Assembly: GCA_902363445.1 (NCBI GenBank)
Contig: CABJAB010000002.1
Coordinates: 1 to 64,000, forward strand
Length of the DNA stretch: 64,000 nt
Direction: 5' to 3'
From: Lachnospiraceae bacterium
Lineage (GTDB): Bacteria; Bacillota; Clostridia; Lachnospirales; Lachnospiraceae
Every line of letters begins with the position of its first letter. The first letter of the stretch is position 1. The notes beneath the pieces are model-generated. The model worked only from the letters and a program-made list of their open reading frames with translations. It made no database searches and was not told the origin of the DNA. Shown one piece after another: positions 1-8,299 of the stretch. The position numbers and the translations under genes were made by a program.

Positions 1-85
1 AATAGTGAAAAACCGTACAATGTTATATACGCAGAATTCCTTTTATTTATAAGCTTTTTGAGAAAACCACGTGTTTACAAGGGTT

Positions 86-127
86 CTCATAATATGGCTC
101 CCACGGGTTCGAATCCCGTCTCGCGCT
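86..127 (+). other. tRNA 3' half, possible attachment-site remnant
   Basis: The sequence has a CTCATAA loop-like heptamer (86-92), a T arm with stem ACGGG/CCCGT around loop TTCGAAT (103-119), and a 3' acceptor strand CTCGCGC (120-126) followed by T. No matching 5' acceptor strand (GCGCGAG) or D arm lies upstream, so this is not a complete tRNA. A tRNA 3' half followed by its terminator is what site-specific integrases leave at an element border. The integrase itself would lie left of the window. The identity of the parent tRNA is uncertain. Confidence 0.5.
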
Positions 128-135
128 CGATGAAA

Positions 136-181
136 AACCCAGTAAATCAAGGTTTATATATTTTGATTACTGGGTTTTTTG
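136..181 (+). terminator. Rho-independent terminator after the tRNA fragment
   Basis: The stem AACCCAGTAAATCAA (136-150) pairs with TTGATTACTGGGTT (163-176) with one bulge, followed by a T run. It fits the native terminator of the tRNA whose 3' half precedes it. Confidence 0.7.
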
Positions 182-244
182 TTATGTTTGTGTGTGTTTT
201 TCCGCCGGTTTTTCTACTGAAACGATAAAATGTTCACATTGCAT

Positions 245-1048
245 TTAAAATTTGACGCTTAAATTTCCGTTCTTGAGTGACAAATAATCAGAGCTGACAT
301 TTAGCAGATAAATATAATATTCTCCACTTTCAGAAACAGTCAGCTGATACGTATCAGTCAGATTATCATAGACGATTCCGTCATACATAATGCCATCTTT
401 TACAATACCTATTTGTAAAAGCTGGTCATCTACCGTCACGGACGGGTATTTTTCAAAAGAGTAACTTATGGCTGCCCCTTCAGACAATACCCATCCAGAG
501 CCGTCTGGCTGCGTCAGTATCGCTGGAGAAGCATTTGGCATAATGATTTCTGGTGTGATATATGTGTTTTTTTCTGCGGAGGATACGGGGAATTCTACAA
601 TTATTAAAGGCTTAAGGGAAGGTATCTCAATTTCTTTTACAATTCTGCTGGATGGAACTTGTGTGATTTCTGATAGCTCATCCAGTTTGATTTCATTCCC
701 GTTTTTGTCCATGTATTTGCCGTCTTTATATAGGATATAATTGGTGTCTCTGACTTCTGTGCCAATGAGCCCCCTTGTACTGTCATCGATTAAAGAAGCT
801 TTTTTGAGCAGAGAAGATATTGCATATATGGATAGGGAAGAGACGCACATGATCAATAGTAAGAAACCTAAAATATATTGTAATTTCAACCTATGATAGG
901 TAGGAGGATTAATGGACATCCATACTTTTTTTTCTACATGAATACGGGAGTTCCCTCTGCTCTTCTTTTGAGTCCAGCATAATTCTTCAATGTAGGATTC
1001 ATCCAATTCCTGCATAACATCGTTATAAGATGTCCTCATAGTTTTCAT
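245..1048 (-). CDS. Membrane-anchored protein, probable anti-sigma factor
   Basis: This 267-residue protein has an N-terminal cytoplasmic part, one membrane segment near residues 55-77 (YILGFLLLIMCVSSLSIYAI) and a C-terminal extracellular part rich in beta-type sequence. It overlaps the 3' end of the ECF sigma gene by 26 bases, the classic arrangement of a sigma factor and its anti-sigma factor. The ATG at 1048 is chosen because AAGGGAAA lies just upstream; a TTG six bases earlier is possible. No zinc-binding anti-sigma motif was recognised, so the role rests on topology and position. It would hold the sigma factor at the membrane until an envelope signal arrives. Confidence 0.55.
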   Translation of the reverse strand: MKTMRTSYNDVMQELDESYIEELCWTQKKSRGNSRIHVEKKVWMSINPPTYHRLKLQYILGFLLLIMCVSSLSIYAISSLLKKASLIDDSTRGLIGTEVRDTNYILYKDGKYMDKNGNEIKLDELSEITQVPSSRIVKEIEIPSLKPLIIVEFPVSSAEKNTYITPEIIMPNASPAILTQPDGSGWVLSEGAAISYSFEKYPSVTVDDQLLQIGIVKDGIMYDGIVYDNLTDTYQLTVSESGEYYIYLLNVSSDYLSLKNGNLSVKF

Positions 1049-1610
1049 AATCAATTTCCCTTTCCTTTAACAGATCCCGGAGCTTTTTTCTGCCCCGATA
1101 AAGCTTGGATTTTATGGAAGATTCTCCTATTCCAGTTTCTTCAGAGATGGACCGTATGGTTTTCCGGTAATAATAATATTTAATGAAACAAATTCGTTCT
1201 TCTTCACTGAGAAGTGAAAGAACATTTTTTAATGTGTCGGCCAGCTCTTGCAATATAACGCTGTCAAGAAGCTGCTCTGGCGCATGGATGATTATAGATT
1301 CATCGAACGAAAGATGATTCTCTGTTCTGAACTTTCGTAAGGCGTTTTTCGATATATTTCTTACAATGCTTCCCAAATAAGGCTTTAAAGTTTGATATTG
1401 TTCAGGATTGATATGATCTGTGTGTCTCCACAATGAAATAAAGACGTCGGCTACCGCTTCTTCTTTATCCTCTTTAGAGAGAGCCTTACCGATTATATTT
1501 TCGACAATGTACGATACATATTTATAGTATAGAGAGATACACTGTTGTAAGGCATGTTTTTTATGCGATTTTAAATCTAATATTAATTGGAGTTCCTTAT
1601 CAGGTGTCAT
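1023..1610 (-). CDS. ECF-type RNA polymerase sigma factor
   Basis: This 195-residue protein has sigma-70 region 2 near residues 25-95 (EEAVADVFISLWRH) and region 4 helix-turn-helix near 125-180 (SISEETGIGESSIKSKLYRG, then RKKLRDLL). There is no region 1 or 3, as expected for the ECF group. It would redirect RNA polymerase to a small set of promoters, probably under control of the membrane protein encoded immediately downstream and overlapping it. A GGGGGGAT ribosome site precedes the ATG. The target genes cannot be told from the sequence. Confidence 0.85.
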   Translation of the reverse strand: MTPDKELQLILDLKSHKKHALQQCISLYYKYVSYIVENIIGKALSKEDKEEAVADVFISLWRHTDHINPEQYQTLKPYLGSIVRNISKNALRKFRTENHLSFDESIIIHAPEQLLDSVILQELADTLKNVLSLLSEEERICFIKYYYYRKTIRSISEETGIGESSIKSKLYRGRKKLRDLLKEREIDYENYEDIL

Positions 1611-1761
1611 CTTTTATCCCCCCATATTAGATGCTAAAAAGGTAGAATAGTCTATCTCTTTGTCTTTTGACTATATATACACAATCATTATTACTTTGGT
1701 TGCATTATCTGGAAATAAAATGCAATGTAAATATAAGTAAAGTGACATCGAATACAACGAG

Positions 1762-1791
1762 AAAGGCAGGAATTTCTTCCTGCCTTTTTGC
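1762..1791. terminator. Bidirectional-looking terminator hairpin
   Basis: A perfect 11-bp stem, AAAGGCAGGAA (1762-1772) with TTCCTGCCTTT (1777-1787), has a 4-nt loop and T residues on the right. It lies beyond the 3' end of the Fic gene and upstream of the sigma gene, so its useful direction is probably minus, although the better T tail is on the plus strand. Confidence 0.6.
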
Positions 1792-1813
1792 GTTTTATTT
1801 ATCTAAATCTTTA

Positions 1814-2572
1814 TTATGTTATATTCAGCAGCCTGCAATATTCTTTTTCTGTTTCAATGACAGACTCAGCGATCAGCTTTACGAAAGGATCTGTGTCTGG
1901 GCTATCTGGTTTCTGAGAGGCCATAAACGCTTGGATGTAATCAGAACGCAGAGCCGGAGAAATAGATACGATACCATAACCAGCCTCTATAAACAGGATG
2001 TTCATGAGGAACCGAGCAATCTGCCCGTTTCCGGCGGTGAAAGGATGGATATCCACAAGCCGCTTGTGGCAGAGAGCCGCAAACTCGATTGGATGAAATT
2101 GTTTCTTTGAGTATTCCATCTGCTGTATGAAATGTTCCATCAATCTTGGAACATCTTCCGGCGCAGGAGGAATATAATCGGTTCCTGAGAAATAGACCTG
2201 AATATCTCTGTATTTTCCTGCATTATCGCTGTCAACTCCCCCGTAGAAGAGCCTATGGAGCTTTTGTATAACGGATTCTGTTATGGGTTCCTCGCTGCGG
2301 GCAGCATTCAGCATATAATCGTAAGCCTTAGAATGTCCCAGAGCTTCCAGACAATCTTTGATCATTTTTCCTGCAACGGTTAGACCATCCTCCAGGAGAA
2401 TCTTAGTTTCCAAGATAGTGAGTGTATTTCCTTCAAGGGCATTGCTGGAATACGTGAAACCGATTCGAAAATATTCATCTAGGTTTTTTGATTCCTCCGG
2501 AGAAAGAGGGTGACTTAATTGTATTTTCTTTTTATAATCGTCTGCTTTGTTAAAAAGCTGTTGTTTGGTCAT
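1814..2572 (-). CDS. Fic/DOC family protein with variant active-site motif
   Basis: Fic proteins transfer AMP or related groups to hydroxyl side chains of target proteins. This 252-residue protein carries the Fic core HPFTAGNGQIAR near residue 175. The usual form is HPFx(D/E)GNGRxxR. The catalytic His and the second Arg are kept, but the acidic metal-binding position is Ala and the first Arg is Gln. An N-terminal SSNALEGN near residue 42 matches the inhibitory (S/T)xxxE(G/N) helix of class II Fic proteins. The ATG at 2572 is preferred over a TTG at 2590 because AAAGGCG lies at the right distance from it. No antitoxin gene is adjacent. Activity may be altered or lost. Confidence 0.85.
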   Translation of the reverse strand: MTKQQLFNKADDYKKKIQLSHPLSPEESKNLDEYFRIGFTYSSNALEGNTLTILETKILLEDGLTVAGKMIKDCLEALGHSKAYDYMLNAARSEEPITESVIQKLHRLFYGGVDSDNAGKYRDIQVYFSGTDYIPPAPEDVPRLMEHFIQQMEYSKKQFHPIEFAALCHKRLVDIHPFTAGNGQIARFLMNILFIEAGYGIVSISPALRSDYIQAFMASQKPDSPDTDPFVKLIAESVIETEKEYCRLLNIT

Positions 2573-2759
2573 GTGAATTTCGCCTTTCAAATAAAAAATT
2601 GGATAGCAGTATTATATAACGAAAACCCCACATATCCAAGAAAAATATTTTAAATTTGATCAATAAAAATCACGATGACAATTGTAATATTTACATCATT
2701 ATTTTAAAAGCGAGGGAAGTGAAGGACCTTCAGACAAAGAAAAGGAGAGTCCATTCAGG

Positions 2760-3224
2760 TCAATTCAGTTTATAGATCATGAAATTCAGGTAAGCGGCGA
2801 ACAGGCACCAGAGTAAATATGGTATCTGCAAATAGGCAGACAAAGGACTGATCTTGTAGAACTTATAAATCATCAATACGATGAGCGCTATCAGCGCCAA
2901 TAACCATATAAAGGCAAAAAGGTACTGTGAAAATCCAAAGAAGATTATACTCCAGCAGAAGTTGAAAAAAAGCTGGACAGCGTAGACTTTAAGAGCAGCT
3001 CCTTTGCTTGGATTGTCGGACACGGAAACGATATACGAGGATAAGCCCATTAGGATATAGAGAACAGTCCATACGACGGGGAAAACAAAAGAAGGCGGAC
3101 TTAATGGGGGCTTATTTATGACAGAGTACATTGCTGCGTTACCACTAATGAAGGCAGAGAGGGACCCGACAGCCAGAGGGATTAAAAGATATATGAAAAA
3201 GGTGCTTTTATCTTTAATTTTCAT
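2760..3224 (-). CDS. TspO/MBR family membrane protein
   Basis: This 154-residue protein has five hydrophobic segments and the family's typical motifs: KPPLSPPSFVFPVVWTVLY near residues 38-56 and the Trp/Asn-rich NFCWSIIFF in the third segment. TspO proteins bind porphyrins or cholesterol-like ligands and are linked to tetrapyrrole and stress responses; the bacterial substrate is not settled. It stands alone on the minus strand, separated from the Fic gene by about 190 bases, with no partner gene that would narrow its role. Confidence 0.85.
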   Translation of the reverse strand: MKIKDKSTFFIYLLIPLAVGSLSAFISGNAAMYSVINKPPLSPPSFVFPVVWTVLYILMGLSSYIVSVSDNPSKGAALKVYAVQLFFNFCWSIIFFGFSQYLFAFIWLLALIALIVLMIYKFYKISPLSAYLQIPYLLWCLFAAYLNFMIYKLN

Positions 3225-3288
3225 AGATTTGGTCCTGACATGTTTTGTTTAATAGTATGAAGTTTTTTAATGAAATATGAATTTACTG

Positions 3289-4075
3289 CTTGCCGCACGA
3301 AGCGCACTCGCTCGGAGGGCATGAATTAAGGGATGCCCTTGGGTATGATACAAAACACTTTTTGAAATCTTTTTTCGTAAGCTCTGAACAAGCCCCAGTT
3401 AGACACCTGCAGAAGTTCCAGACCGTCTCGATTTCGGTTCGCTGGCGATGCAGGGGCCGCTTTATCCCCGCTTTGGCAGTACCGCTCACATGTCGACGGG
3501 AAATCCGGATGATTTCTCGTCTCCGGTTCGCTCAGAAACGGAATCGGATTTTCCTTTTCTGCCTCCCTCCGTCTGGGGAACATCGGCCTCTGCCCTGCGG
3601 CGCTCACCTTTAGGCCGGTCCGGAATCTTTCTGCCGGTATTCTTTCTGCCGCACCGTTTCGGATGATTTCCGTTCCCTTGATTCCAAAAAAGGATTGGAT
3701 ATCCACACGGCCCGCGCACCTAACGGCAGCGGGCAGCGGTGGACCGCCCCCATAGCTTTCGAAGCAAACAAAAGCTTATTTCGGTGCGGGAGGAAGAGCA
3801 GGAGGAACGATCCGATTCCATCGTAAGGCGAGCGCCGCAGAGCCGTTAGCAGGATCTTCCCGGCTGCAGGGAGGTAAAAACCGAATCTCATGCAGGTTTT
3901 TATTGGAATCTGACATGGAAAAATATTGATTTATCCATGTCAGTTGGAAAGGACCGACTGGAGGCCGCAAAGATTCTGGTTATGGCTGCCAGCGAGCCGC
4001 CTGGATGGAAGCGGATTTCCTCCTGCCTTGTGAATCAGACAAAGAAAACTTGTTTGAAAGGTATTCAAAAGTATA
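3289..4075 (+). repeat. Long non-coding repeat, copy A (about 787 bp)
   Basis: This GC-rich element recurs at 31006-31739 and 53193-53948 in the same orientation. Short frames inside it are not conserved between copies, so it is treated as non-coding. Paired segments include GGGCAT/ATGCCC (3319-3324 with 3334-3339), ATCGGCC/GGCCGGT (3582-3588 with 3613-3619), TAAAAACC/GGTTTTTA (3875-3882 with 3895-3902), and a 9-bp hairpin CTGACATGG/CCATGTCAG near 3911-3943. The stretch 3225-4207 holds no convincing gene besides this element. Confidence 0.85.
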
Positions 4076-4207
4076 GTATATGATATCTTCCTTAAATTTG
4101 TATCCCCCTTGCTTTTTATTGTAAAATGTTAGTTGACGTGCTAAGCTGTAAATTAGAAAAGAAGAACAATAAACGCTTATATTACATATACAAGGGAGGA
4201 AATGAGT

Positions 4208-4849
4208 ATGGGAATCTTTAGCAATGCAAATAACGGTTTCGTACAAACACTTAGAATCGTACCGGTAAGCGGACATAAAGAATTAGGGCTGAGTTTTTTC
4301 GGATTTACTCTTAACCAAGATTCAAATGGAAACATATCTTTTAATTCAGATTCCGCAGCACAGTATAAACTAGTCGGCTACGAATGGAGCGGACCACAAT
4401 ATAAAGTCATAACATCTTCTAAGACCACAGGAAAGTCTAAAGACAAGACGAAAAGAAAAGGCAGAGTGGGCGGCGCTGTGCTCGGAACTATACTTTTGCC
4501 TGGGGTAGGGACAGCGATAGGGGCATTACATGGAACGGGCAGTAAAACAAAAGGAAAGCAAGATTCTAACACCATCCAGTCAGAGGACACAATAGAAAAG
4601 GACTGTCTTGCCACACTAATGATAAAAGAAATAAGCACAGGGAAGGTATATCCTTTGTCCTTCAATTGTAATAGTGTTACGGATGCCAAAATCCGCTGTT
4701 TTCAGTTTGAAAACACAAACTCCAGCGAACCGCAGAACAACACTTCAAGTCCTGCCGAAGAAATAAAAGCATATAAAGAGCTTTTAGACATTGGCGCCAT
4801 CACACAGGAGGAATTTGACGCAAAGAAGAAACAACTGTTGGGATTATGA
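4208..4849 (+). CDS. SHOCT-domain protein with glycine-zipper segment
   Basis: This 213-residue protein ends in a SHOCT motif (IKAYKELLDIGAITQEEF near residues 180-200), a short C-terminal helical module found in many bacterial membrane-associated proteins. Around residues 80-110 lies a small hydrophobic Gly-rich segment (GGAVLGTILLPGVGTAIGAL), flanked by Lys-rich stretches, that could insert into or lie along a membrane. GGGAGG sits 8 bases before the ATG at 4208; an ATG at 4202 is too close to it. Its function is unknown. It is a single gene just downstream of repeat copy A. Confidence 0.75.
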   Translation: MGIFSNANNGFVQTLRIVPVSGHKELGLSFFGFTLNQDSNGNISFNSDSAAQYKLVGYEWSGPQYKVITSSKTTGKSKDKTKRKGRVGGAVLGTILLPGVGTAIGALHGTGSKTKGKQDSNTIQSEDTIEKDCLATLMIKEISTGKVYPLSFNCNSVTDAKIRCFQFENTNSSEPQNNTSSPAEEIKAYKELLDIGAITQEEFDAKKKQLLGL

Positions 4850-4934
4850 ATAAGCTGCGTAAGGGTATATAAGTATTTTTGGCTTCTGTCTAGATGGACG
4901 TTTTTGTAACATACCCTATTCCCTTTATTTATAC

Positions 4935-5084
4935 CTAAGGGTATCCCATGATACACGCCCTCCGAATCAGTTTCTTCTGTATTTCCTTTACTATCGTTTC
5001 ATCAACGGAAAAGGTCTTTTTGATGATGCCGTCGTAGGCAATCTCGCCTTTCTTAAAAGTGACTGCCCTTTTTTCATCTTTCAC
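4935..5084 (-). pseudogene. Possible 49-codon gene remnant
   Basis: An open frame from GTG 5084 to a TAG at 4935-4937 gives a protein-like composition (for example VTFKKGEIAYDGIIKKTF) with charged and hydrophobic residues spread as in a real domain end. There is no good ribosome site and the family is not recognised. It may be the C-terminal remnant of a gene that once stood divergent to the polymerase gene, or chance. Confidence 0.2.
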
Positions 5085-5165
5085 CTTTCTTCTACAATAT
5101 AAACTGCTTTTAGGCTCAGGCTCTTACTTGAGTATATCATATTTGAGATACAGGCGTTATGCAAT

Positions 5166-5195
5166 TTGTATTTAGCATAATATGGTTCATATTAT
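5166..5195 (+). promoter_or_regulatory. Promoter with palindromic operator candidate for the polymerase gene
   Basis: A TTGTAT -35 box (5166-5171) is followed by a perfect palindrome ATAATATG-GTT-CATATTAT (5177-5195) that overlaps the likely -10 box (CATATT, 5188-5193). It sits about 40 bases before the polymerase start, so a repressor bound there would block transcription. It is not the usual Gram-positive LexA box. Confidence 0.45.
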
Positions 5196-5235
5196 CCAAT
5201 AATAAGCTTATCAATCAGCAGGGAGCTTACAAAAT

Positions 5236-6492
5236 ATGGACCGGCCAGTGATTTTGCATTCTGATATGAATAATTTTTATGCGTCAGTGGAGTGCCTCGA
5301 TAATCCCTCTTTACAAGGGAAGCCCGTGGCCGTGACGGGAGATCCCGACGCCCGCCATGGGATTATTCTGGCTAAAAATTATGAAGCGAAGAAATGCGGG
5401 GTTACGACCGGAGAACCGCTGTGGATGGCAAAGCAGAAGTGCCGCGATATCATTTTCACACCGCCGCGATATGACAGATATATTCAGGTATCTCAGGGCG
5501 CCCATGAGATATACGAGGAGTATACGGACAGAGTGGAGACCTTCGGTTTGGATGAATGCTGGCTGGATGTGACCGCATCGACGCATTTGTTCGGACAGGG
5601 GAAGGAGATTGCTGATACCATCCGCAGCAGGATAAAAAAGGAACTTGGAATAACGGCAAGCATCGGCGTTTCTTTTAATAAGATATTTGCCAAGCTCGGC
5701 AGCGACCTCCATAAGCCTGATGCGACCACGGTCATCGGAGAGGATTTTAAATCCAAAATTTGGAATCTTCCCGCGAATATGTTATTATATGTAGGGAAAG
5801 CAACCTATTCCAAATTGATCAAATACGGAATCCGCACCATTGGGGAACTGGCTTGTACAGATATTAATTTTATTGAACGTCTGCTTGGAAAAAACGGCAT
5901 CATGCTTTGGGCATTTGCAAACGGCCTGGATCAGTCACCCGTTTCCCATGTTTATTCCCGCCGGATCATTAAGACGATCGGAAACAGCACCACGACACCA
6001 CGGGATTTGTCGGATGAAACAGATATTAAGATTATTCTATATATTCTGGCTGAGAGCGTAGCAGAGAGGATGAGAAGAGAGCATTTCTATTGCCGGAGCG
6101 TACAGATATCCATCCGGGACAATACTTTGTTTTCTTTTGAACGCCAGGGGCGGCTTGCCCTTCCGTCATGCACCTCCCAGGCAATCTTTCAAAAAGCGTT
6201 TGAGCTGTACCGGAGAAACCGTCCGGCGAATCCGGTGAGGAGTTTAGGCGTCCGCGCCTGCAATCTGATCTATACAGAATACCGGCAGCTTTCTTTTTTA
6301 CAAGACGCGGTCAAAGATCAGAAACAAGAAGATTTGGAGCGGGCCATTGACCGGATACGGGAACGCTACGGGCATTATTCTGTACAACGGGGAATCATGC
6401 TGGCAGACAGAAAGCTGTCTCATTTGGACCCGATCGCAGAGCATACGATTTATCCAGAATCGTTCTTAAAGGCCCAGCATCAATCACAATAG
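5236..6492 (+). CDS. Y-family DNA polymerase (DinB/UmuC type)
   Basis: This 418-residue translesion polymerase copies past damaged bases with low fidelity. The metal-binding motifs are present: HSDMNNFYASVE near residue 8 and GLDECWLD near residue 105. A helix-hairpin-helix thumb segment (IRTIGELA) lies near residue 195, and a little-finger domain follows. Length is at the upper end for DinB. The next gene, 13 bases downstream, encodes an SRAP protein, another DNA-damage factor, so the two form a repair operon. The palindrome upstream suggests control by a damage-sensing repressor. Confidence 0.9.
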   Translation: MDRPVILHSDMNNFYASVECLDNPSLQGKPVAVTGDPDARHGIILAKNYEAKKCGVTTGEPLWMAKQKCRDIIFTPPRYDRYIQVSQGAHEIYEEYTDRVETFGLDECWLDVTASTHLFGQGKEIADTIRSRIKKELGITASIGVSFNKIFAKLGSDLHKPDATTVIGEDFKSKIWNLPANMLLYVGKATYSKLIKYGIRTIGELACTDINFIERLLGKNGIMLWAFANGLDQSPVSHVYSRRIIKTIGNSTTTPRDLSDETDIKIILYILAESVAERMRREHFYCRSVQISIRDNTLFSFERQGRLALPSCTSQAIFQKAFELYRRNRPANPVRSLGVRACNLIYTEYRQLSFLQDAVKDQKQEDLERAIDRIRERYGHYSVQRGIMLADRKLSHLDPIAEHTIYPESFLKAQHQSQ

Positions 6493-6505
6493 GAGGGAGC
6501 TTGTC

Positions 6506-7084
6506 ATGTGTGGAAGATACAGTCTGTTCACAGACGAAGAGAATCAGGAGATATTGAGGATTGTAAACGCCATAAATGCCCGTTTTCCGGGCAATACCAT
6601 GAAGACGGGAGAAGTCTTTCCTACGAATGCGGCTCCCATCCTGTCATCAGACAGGGACGAGATCATTCCCCAGCTGAGCATTTGGGGATTTCCGCGCTTT
6701 GGAGCGAAGGGAGTGATCATAAATGCTCGTTCGGAAACCGCGGATGAACGTCCGATGTTTAAGAAGAGTCTGCATTCCCGCAGATGCGCGGTGCCCACAA
6801 CAGGATTTTATGAATGGTCCAAGGATAAGACAAAGTATCGTTTTAATCTTCCCCATGAAAAGGTTCTGTATCTCGCAGGCCTTTACAATGAATTTGAGGG
6901 AGAGAATAAATTCGTTATCTTGACAACGGAGGCGAATCGCTCCATGGCTGATGTACACAACCGCATGCCGGTAATTTTGCCGCGATTTATGGTAGAAGAC
7001 TGGGTATTGTCCGATGATTTTGCGTTATCTTACGTCCATGGGAATATGCCGGCGCTTGAACGGGAAACGGTTACAAATCTATAA
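6506..7084 (+). CDS. SRAP (SOS response-associated peptidase) protein, YedK/HMCES type
   Basis: SRAP proteins form a covalent thiazolidine link with abasic sites in single-stranded DNA through their N-terminal Cys after Met removal. This 192-residue protein begins MCGRYS, giving the required Cys2, and keeps the conserved GFYEWSK (near residue 100) and the His of DVHNRMPVIL (near residue 150). An AGGAGGGAGC ribosome site lies in the 13-base gap after the polymerase gene. Pairing with a translesion polymerase is common in Firmicutes and supports a joint role at stalled forks. Confidence 0.9.
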   Translation: MCGRYSLFTDEENQEILRIVNAINARFPGNTMKTGEVFPTNAAPILSSDRDEIIPQLSIWGFPRFGAKGVIINARSETADERPMFKKSLHSRRCAVPTTGFYEWSKDKTKYRFNLPHEKVLYLAGLYNEFEGENKFVILTTEANRSMADVHNRMPVILPRFMVEDWVLSDDFALSYVHGNMPALERETVTNL

Positions 7085-7096
7085 AATTCGACAGTA

Positions 7097-7135
7097 AAAT
7101 GGCAGGGCACTTGAGTAAATGCCCTGCCATTTGTT
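7097..7135 (+). terminator. Terminator of the polymerase-SRAP operon
   Basis: A 13-bp stem, AAATGGCAGGGCA (7097-7109) with TGCCCTGCCATTT (7120-7132), follows the SRAP stop by about 12 bases. It is symmetrical enough to serve the convergent lipoprotein gene only weakly. Confidence 0.8.
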
Positions 7136-7213
7136 ATAATACGCTTATTGTATTTAATATCTGCTTTTACAAATATTTACAGCATAATCTGTTTTTTATT
7201 TTTCATGTTTCTT

Positions 7214-7939
7214 TTACTGATCGATCCTTTCAATGGAAACGCCGGGAATGGTTATGGTACCGCCCATGGTGGATTGATAACTGATGGTTCCGATGGAAGT
7301 GCCGTAAATGGTGATCTTGTCATCTTCCAGTACCCGGGACCCGACGATGGAAGAGTCATATTTTCCCAGAAGGATAGTATCATAATCGCTGTCTACGGCC
7401 AGTCTTATCTGTACTTTTCCGGAGCCCTCTATAACCTGGACTACCTTTCCGGAGAATTTCACTTTTTGAGATTTAAAATCTTCCGGTGTCCGCGCCAGCT
7501 GGTCGTAAGTGATTCCTGTCTCATATCCTACTTTTGCGGCAGCTTCTGCGGCGGCGGCAGCCTCTGCTTCCGCCTGAGCTTTCGATTCCGCCTCCGCGGC
7601 GGCGATGGATTCTGCTTCTATTCTTCTGGCTTCTGCCTCCGCAGCAGAAAGGCCCTCATACGCACTCATGGATTCTTTGTAAGTATTGTATTCATTTTGA
7701 AGCTGTTCCAGGGAAGAGGACAGAGATTCTGACTGGCTCTTTACACTTTCCAGCTCTGAGCTGGCCGACTCCTGGCCGGCCTTTGCTGATTCCAAGTCTG
7801 TCTTTACCAATTCATAGTCTGCTTTGACGGATTCATAGTCCGCTTTCAATGAGTCATGTTCCTCTTGAGGAACTCCGGAAGAACATCCGGTCAACAATAG
7901 TGCTGCTGCACAGAAAACCCCTAATAATTTCTTTTTCAT
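7214..7939 (-). CDS. Lipoprotein with coiled coil and OB-like C-terminal domain
   Basis: This 241-residue protein has a lipoprotein signal (MKKKLLGVFCAAALLLTGCS, lipobox LTGC), a long coiled-coil region near residues 28-140 with repeated KADYESVKADYEL-type heptads and an Ala/Glu-rich stretch, and a C-terminal beta domain of about 90 residues (KSQKVKFSGKVVQVIEG). Similar OB-fold tails occur in many clostridial lipoproteins of unknown function. It would be anchored on the outer face of the membrane. It is a single gene, convergent with the SRAP operon. A TcdA/E-operon-regulator-like label sometimes given to such proteins is not supported by the sequence. Confidence 0.7.
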   Translation of the reverse strand: MKKKLLGVFCAAALLLTGCSSGVPQEEHDSLKADYESVKADYELVKTDLESAKAGQESASSELESVKSQSESLSSSLEQLQNEYNTYKESMSAYEGLSAAEAEARRIEAESIAAAEAESKAQAEAEAAAAAEAAAKVGYETGITYDQLARTPEDFKSQKVKFSGKVVQVIEGSGKVQIRLAVDSDYDTILLGKYDSSIVGSRVLEDDKITIYGTSIGTISYQSTMGGTITIPGVSIERIDQ

Positions 7940-8299
7940 ACCCTAATACCTCTCTTTTACTTTGATTTTTTTATGTAAGCCGTGATACGGTTACATGATA
8001 TGATACATGCAGTACACGATAACCAAAGCGATGTACAAAATAAAGTCGTATTTTGTCTAATGAAAAAAATAAGTATTTTTGAATGTAAAATAAAGTTTAT
8101 CAAATGATATTTCCTGTATTATGTAATAAATATAACACAATAATTTGTTTTTGGAAAGATATTTGTCGAATATTGTGGAATATAGTGAAAAGAATTGCCG
8201 TTTTCCAGAACAAAAAATAGGGACTTGCCTGGCAAGGCTTTTCTGAGCTATAATGGGGACAACGAATAAAAGATGTCCGACAGGAAAGCAGGTATATCC
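7940..8299. other. Intergenic stretch between lipoprotein and PilT genes
   Basis: This AT-rich stretch between divergent genes holds the PilT-side promoter at 8225-8254. No small gene or RNA structure was recognised in the remainder. Confidence 0.6.
8224..8254 (+). promoter_or_regulatory. Promoter of the PilT-like gene with overlapping palindrome
   Basis: The -35 box TTGCCT (8225-8230) and -10 box TATAAT (8249-8254) are 18 bp apart. A perfect palindrome CTTGCC-T-GGCAAG (8224-8236) covers the -35 box, so a repressor could occlude the polymerase. It does not contain the TGTGA heptamers found at the surface-protein promoters. Confidence 0.65.

Larger units (their letters stand above)
4850..5235. 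other. Intergenic stretch upstream of the Y-family polymerase
   Basis: A possible gene remnant lies on the minus strand at 4935-5084, and a palindromic operator candidate at 5177-5195. Otherwise the stretch is AT-rich with no clear gene or RNA. Confidence 0.5.

Noticed and set aside
61..127. A complete tRNA gene
   Set aside because: The D arm and 5' acceptor strand are missing, and the bases around the CTCATAA loop do not form an anticodon stem.
3290..3970. Several short open frames on both strands of repeat copy A
   Set aside because: The counterparts in copies B and C are truncated or shifted, while base pairing is kept; best explained as chance frames in a structured non-coding repeat.
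3289..4075. Group II intron or insertion sequence as the identity of the long repeat
   Set aside because: No domain V, no reverse transcriptase or transposase, and no clear 5' GTGYG with a 3' AY end; the terminal complementarity is short and imperfect.
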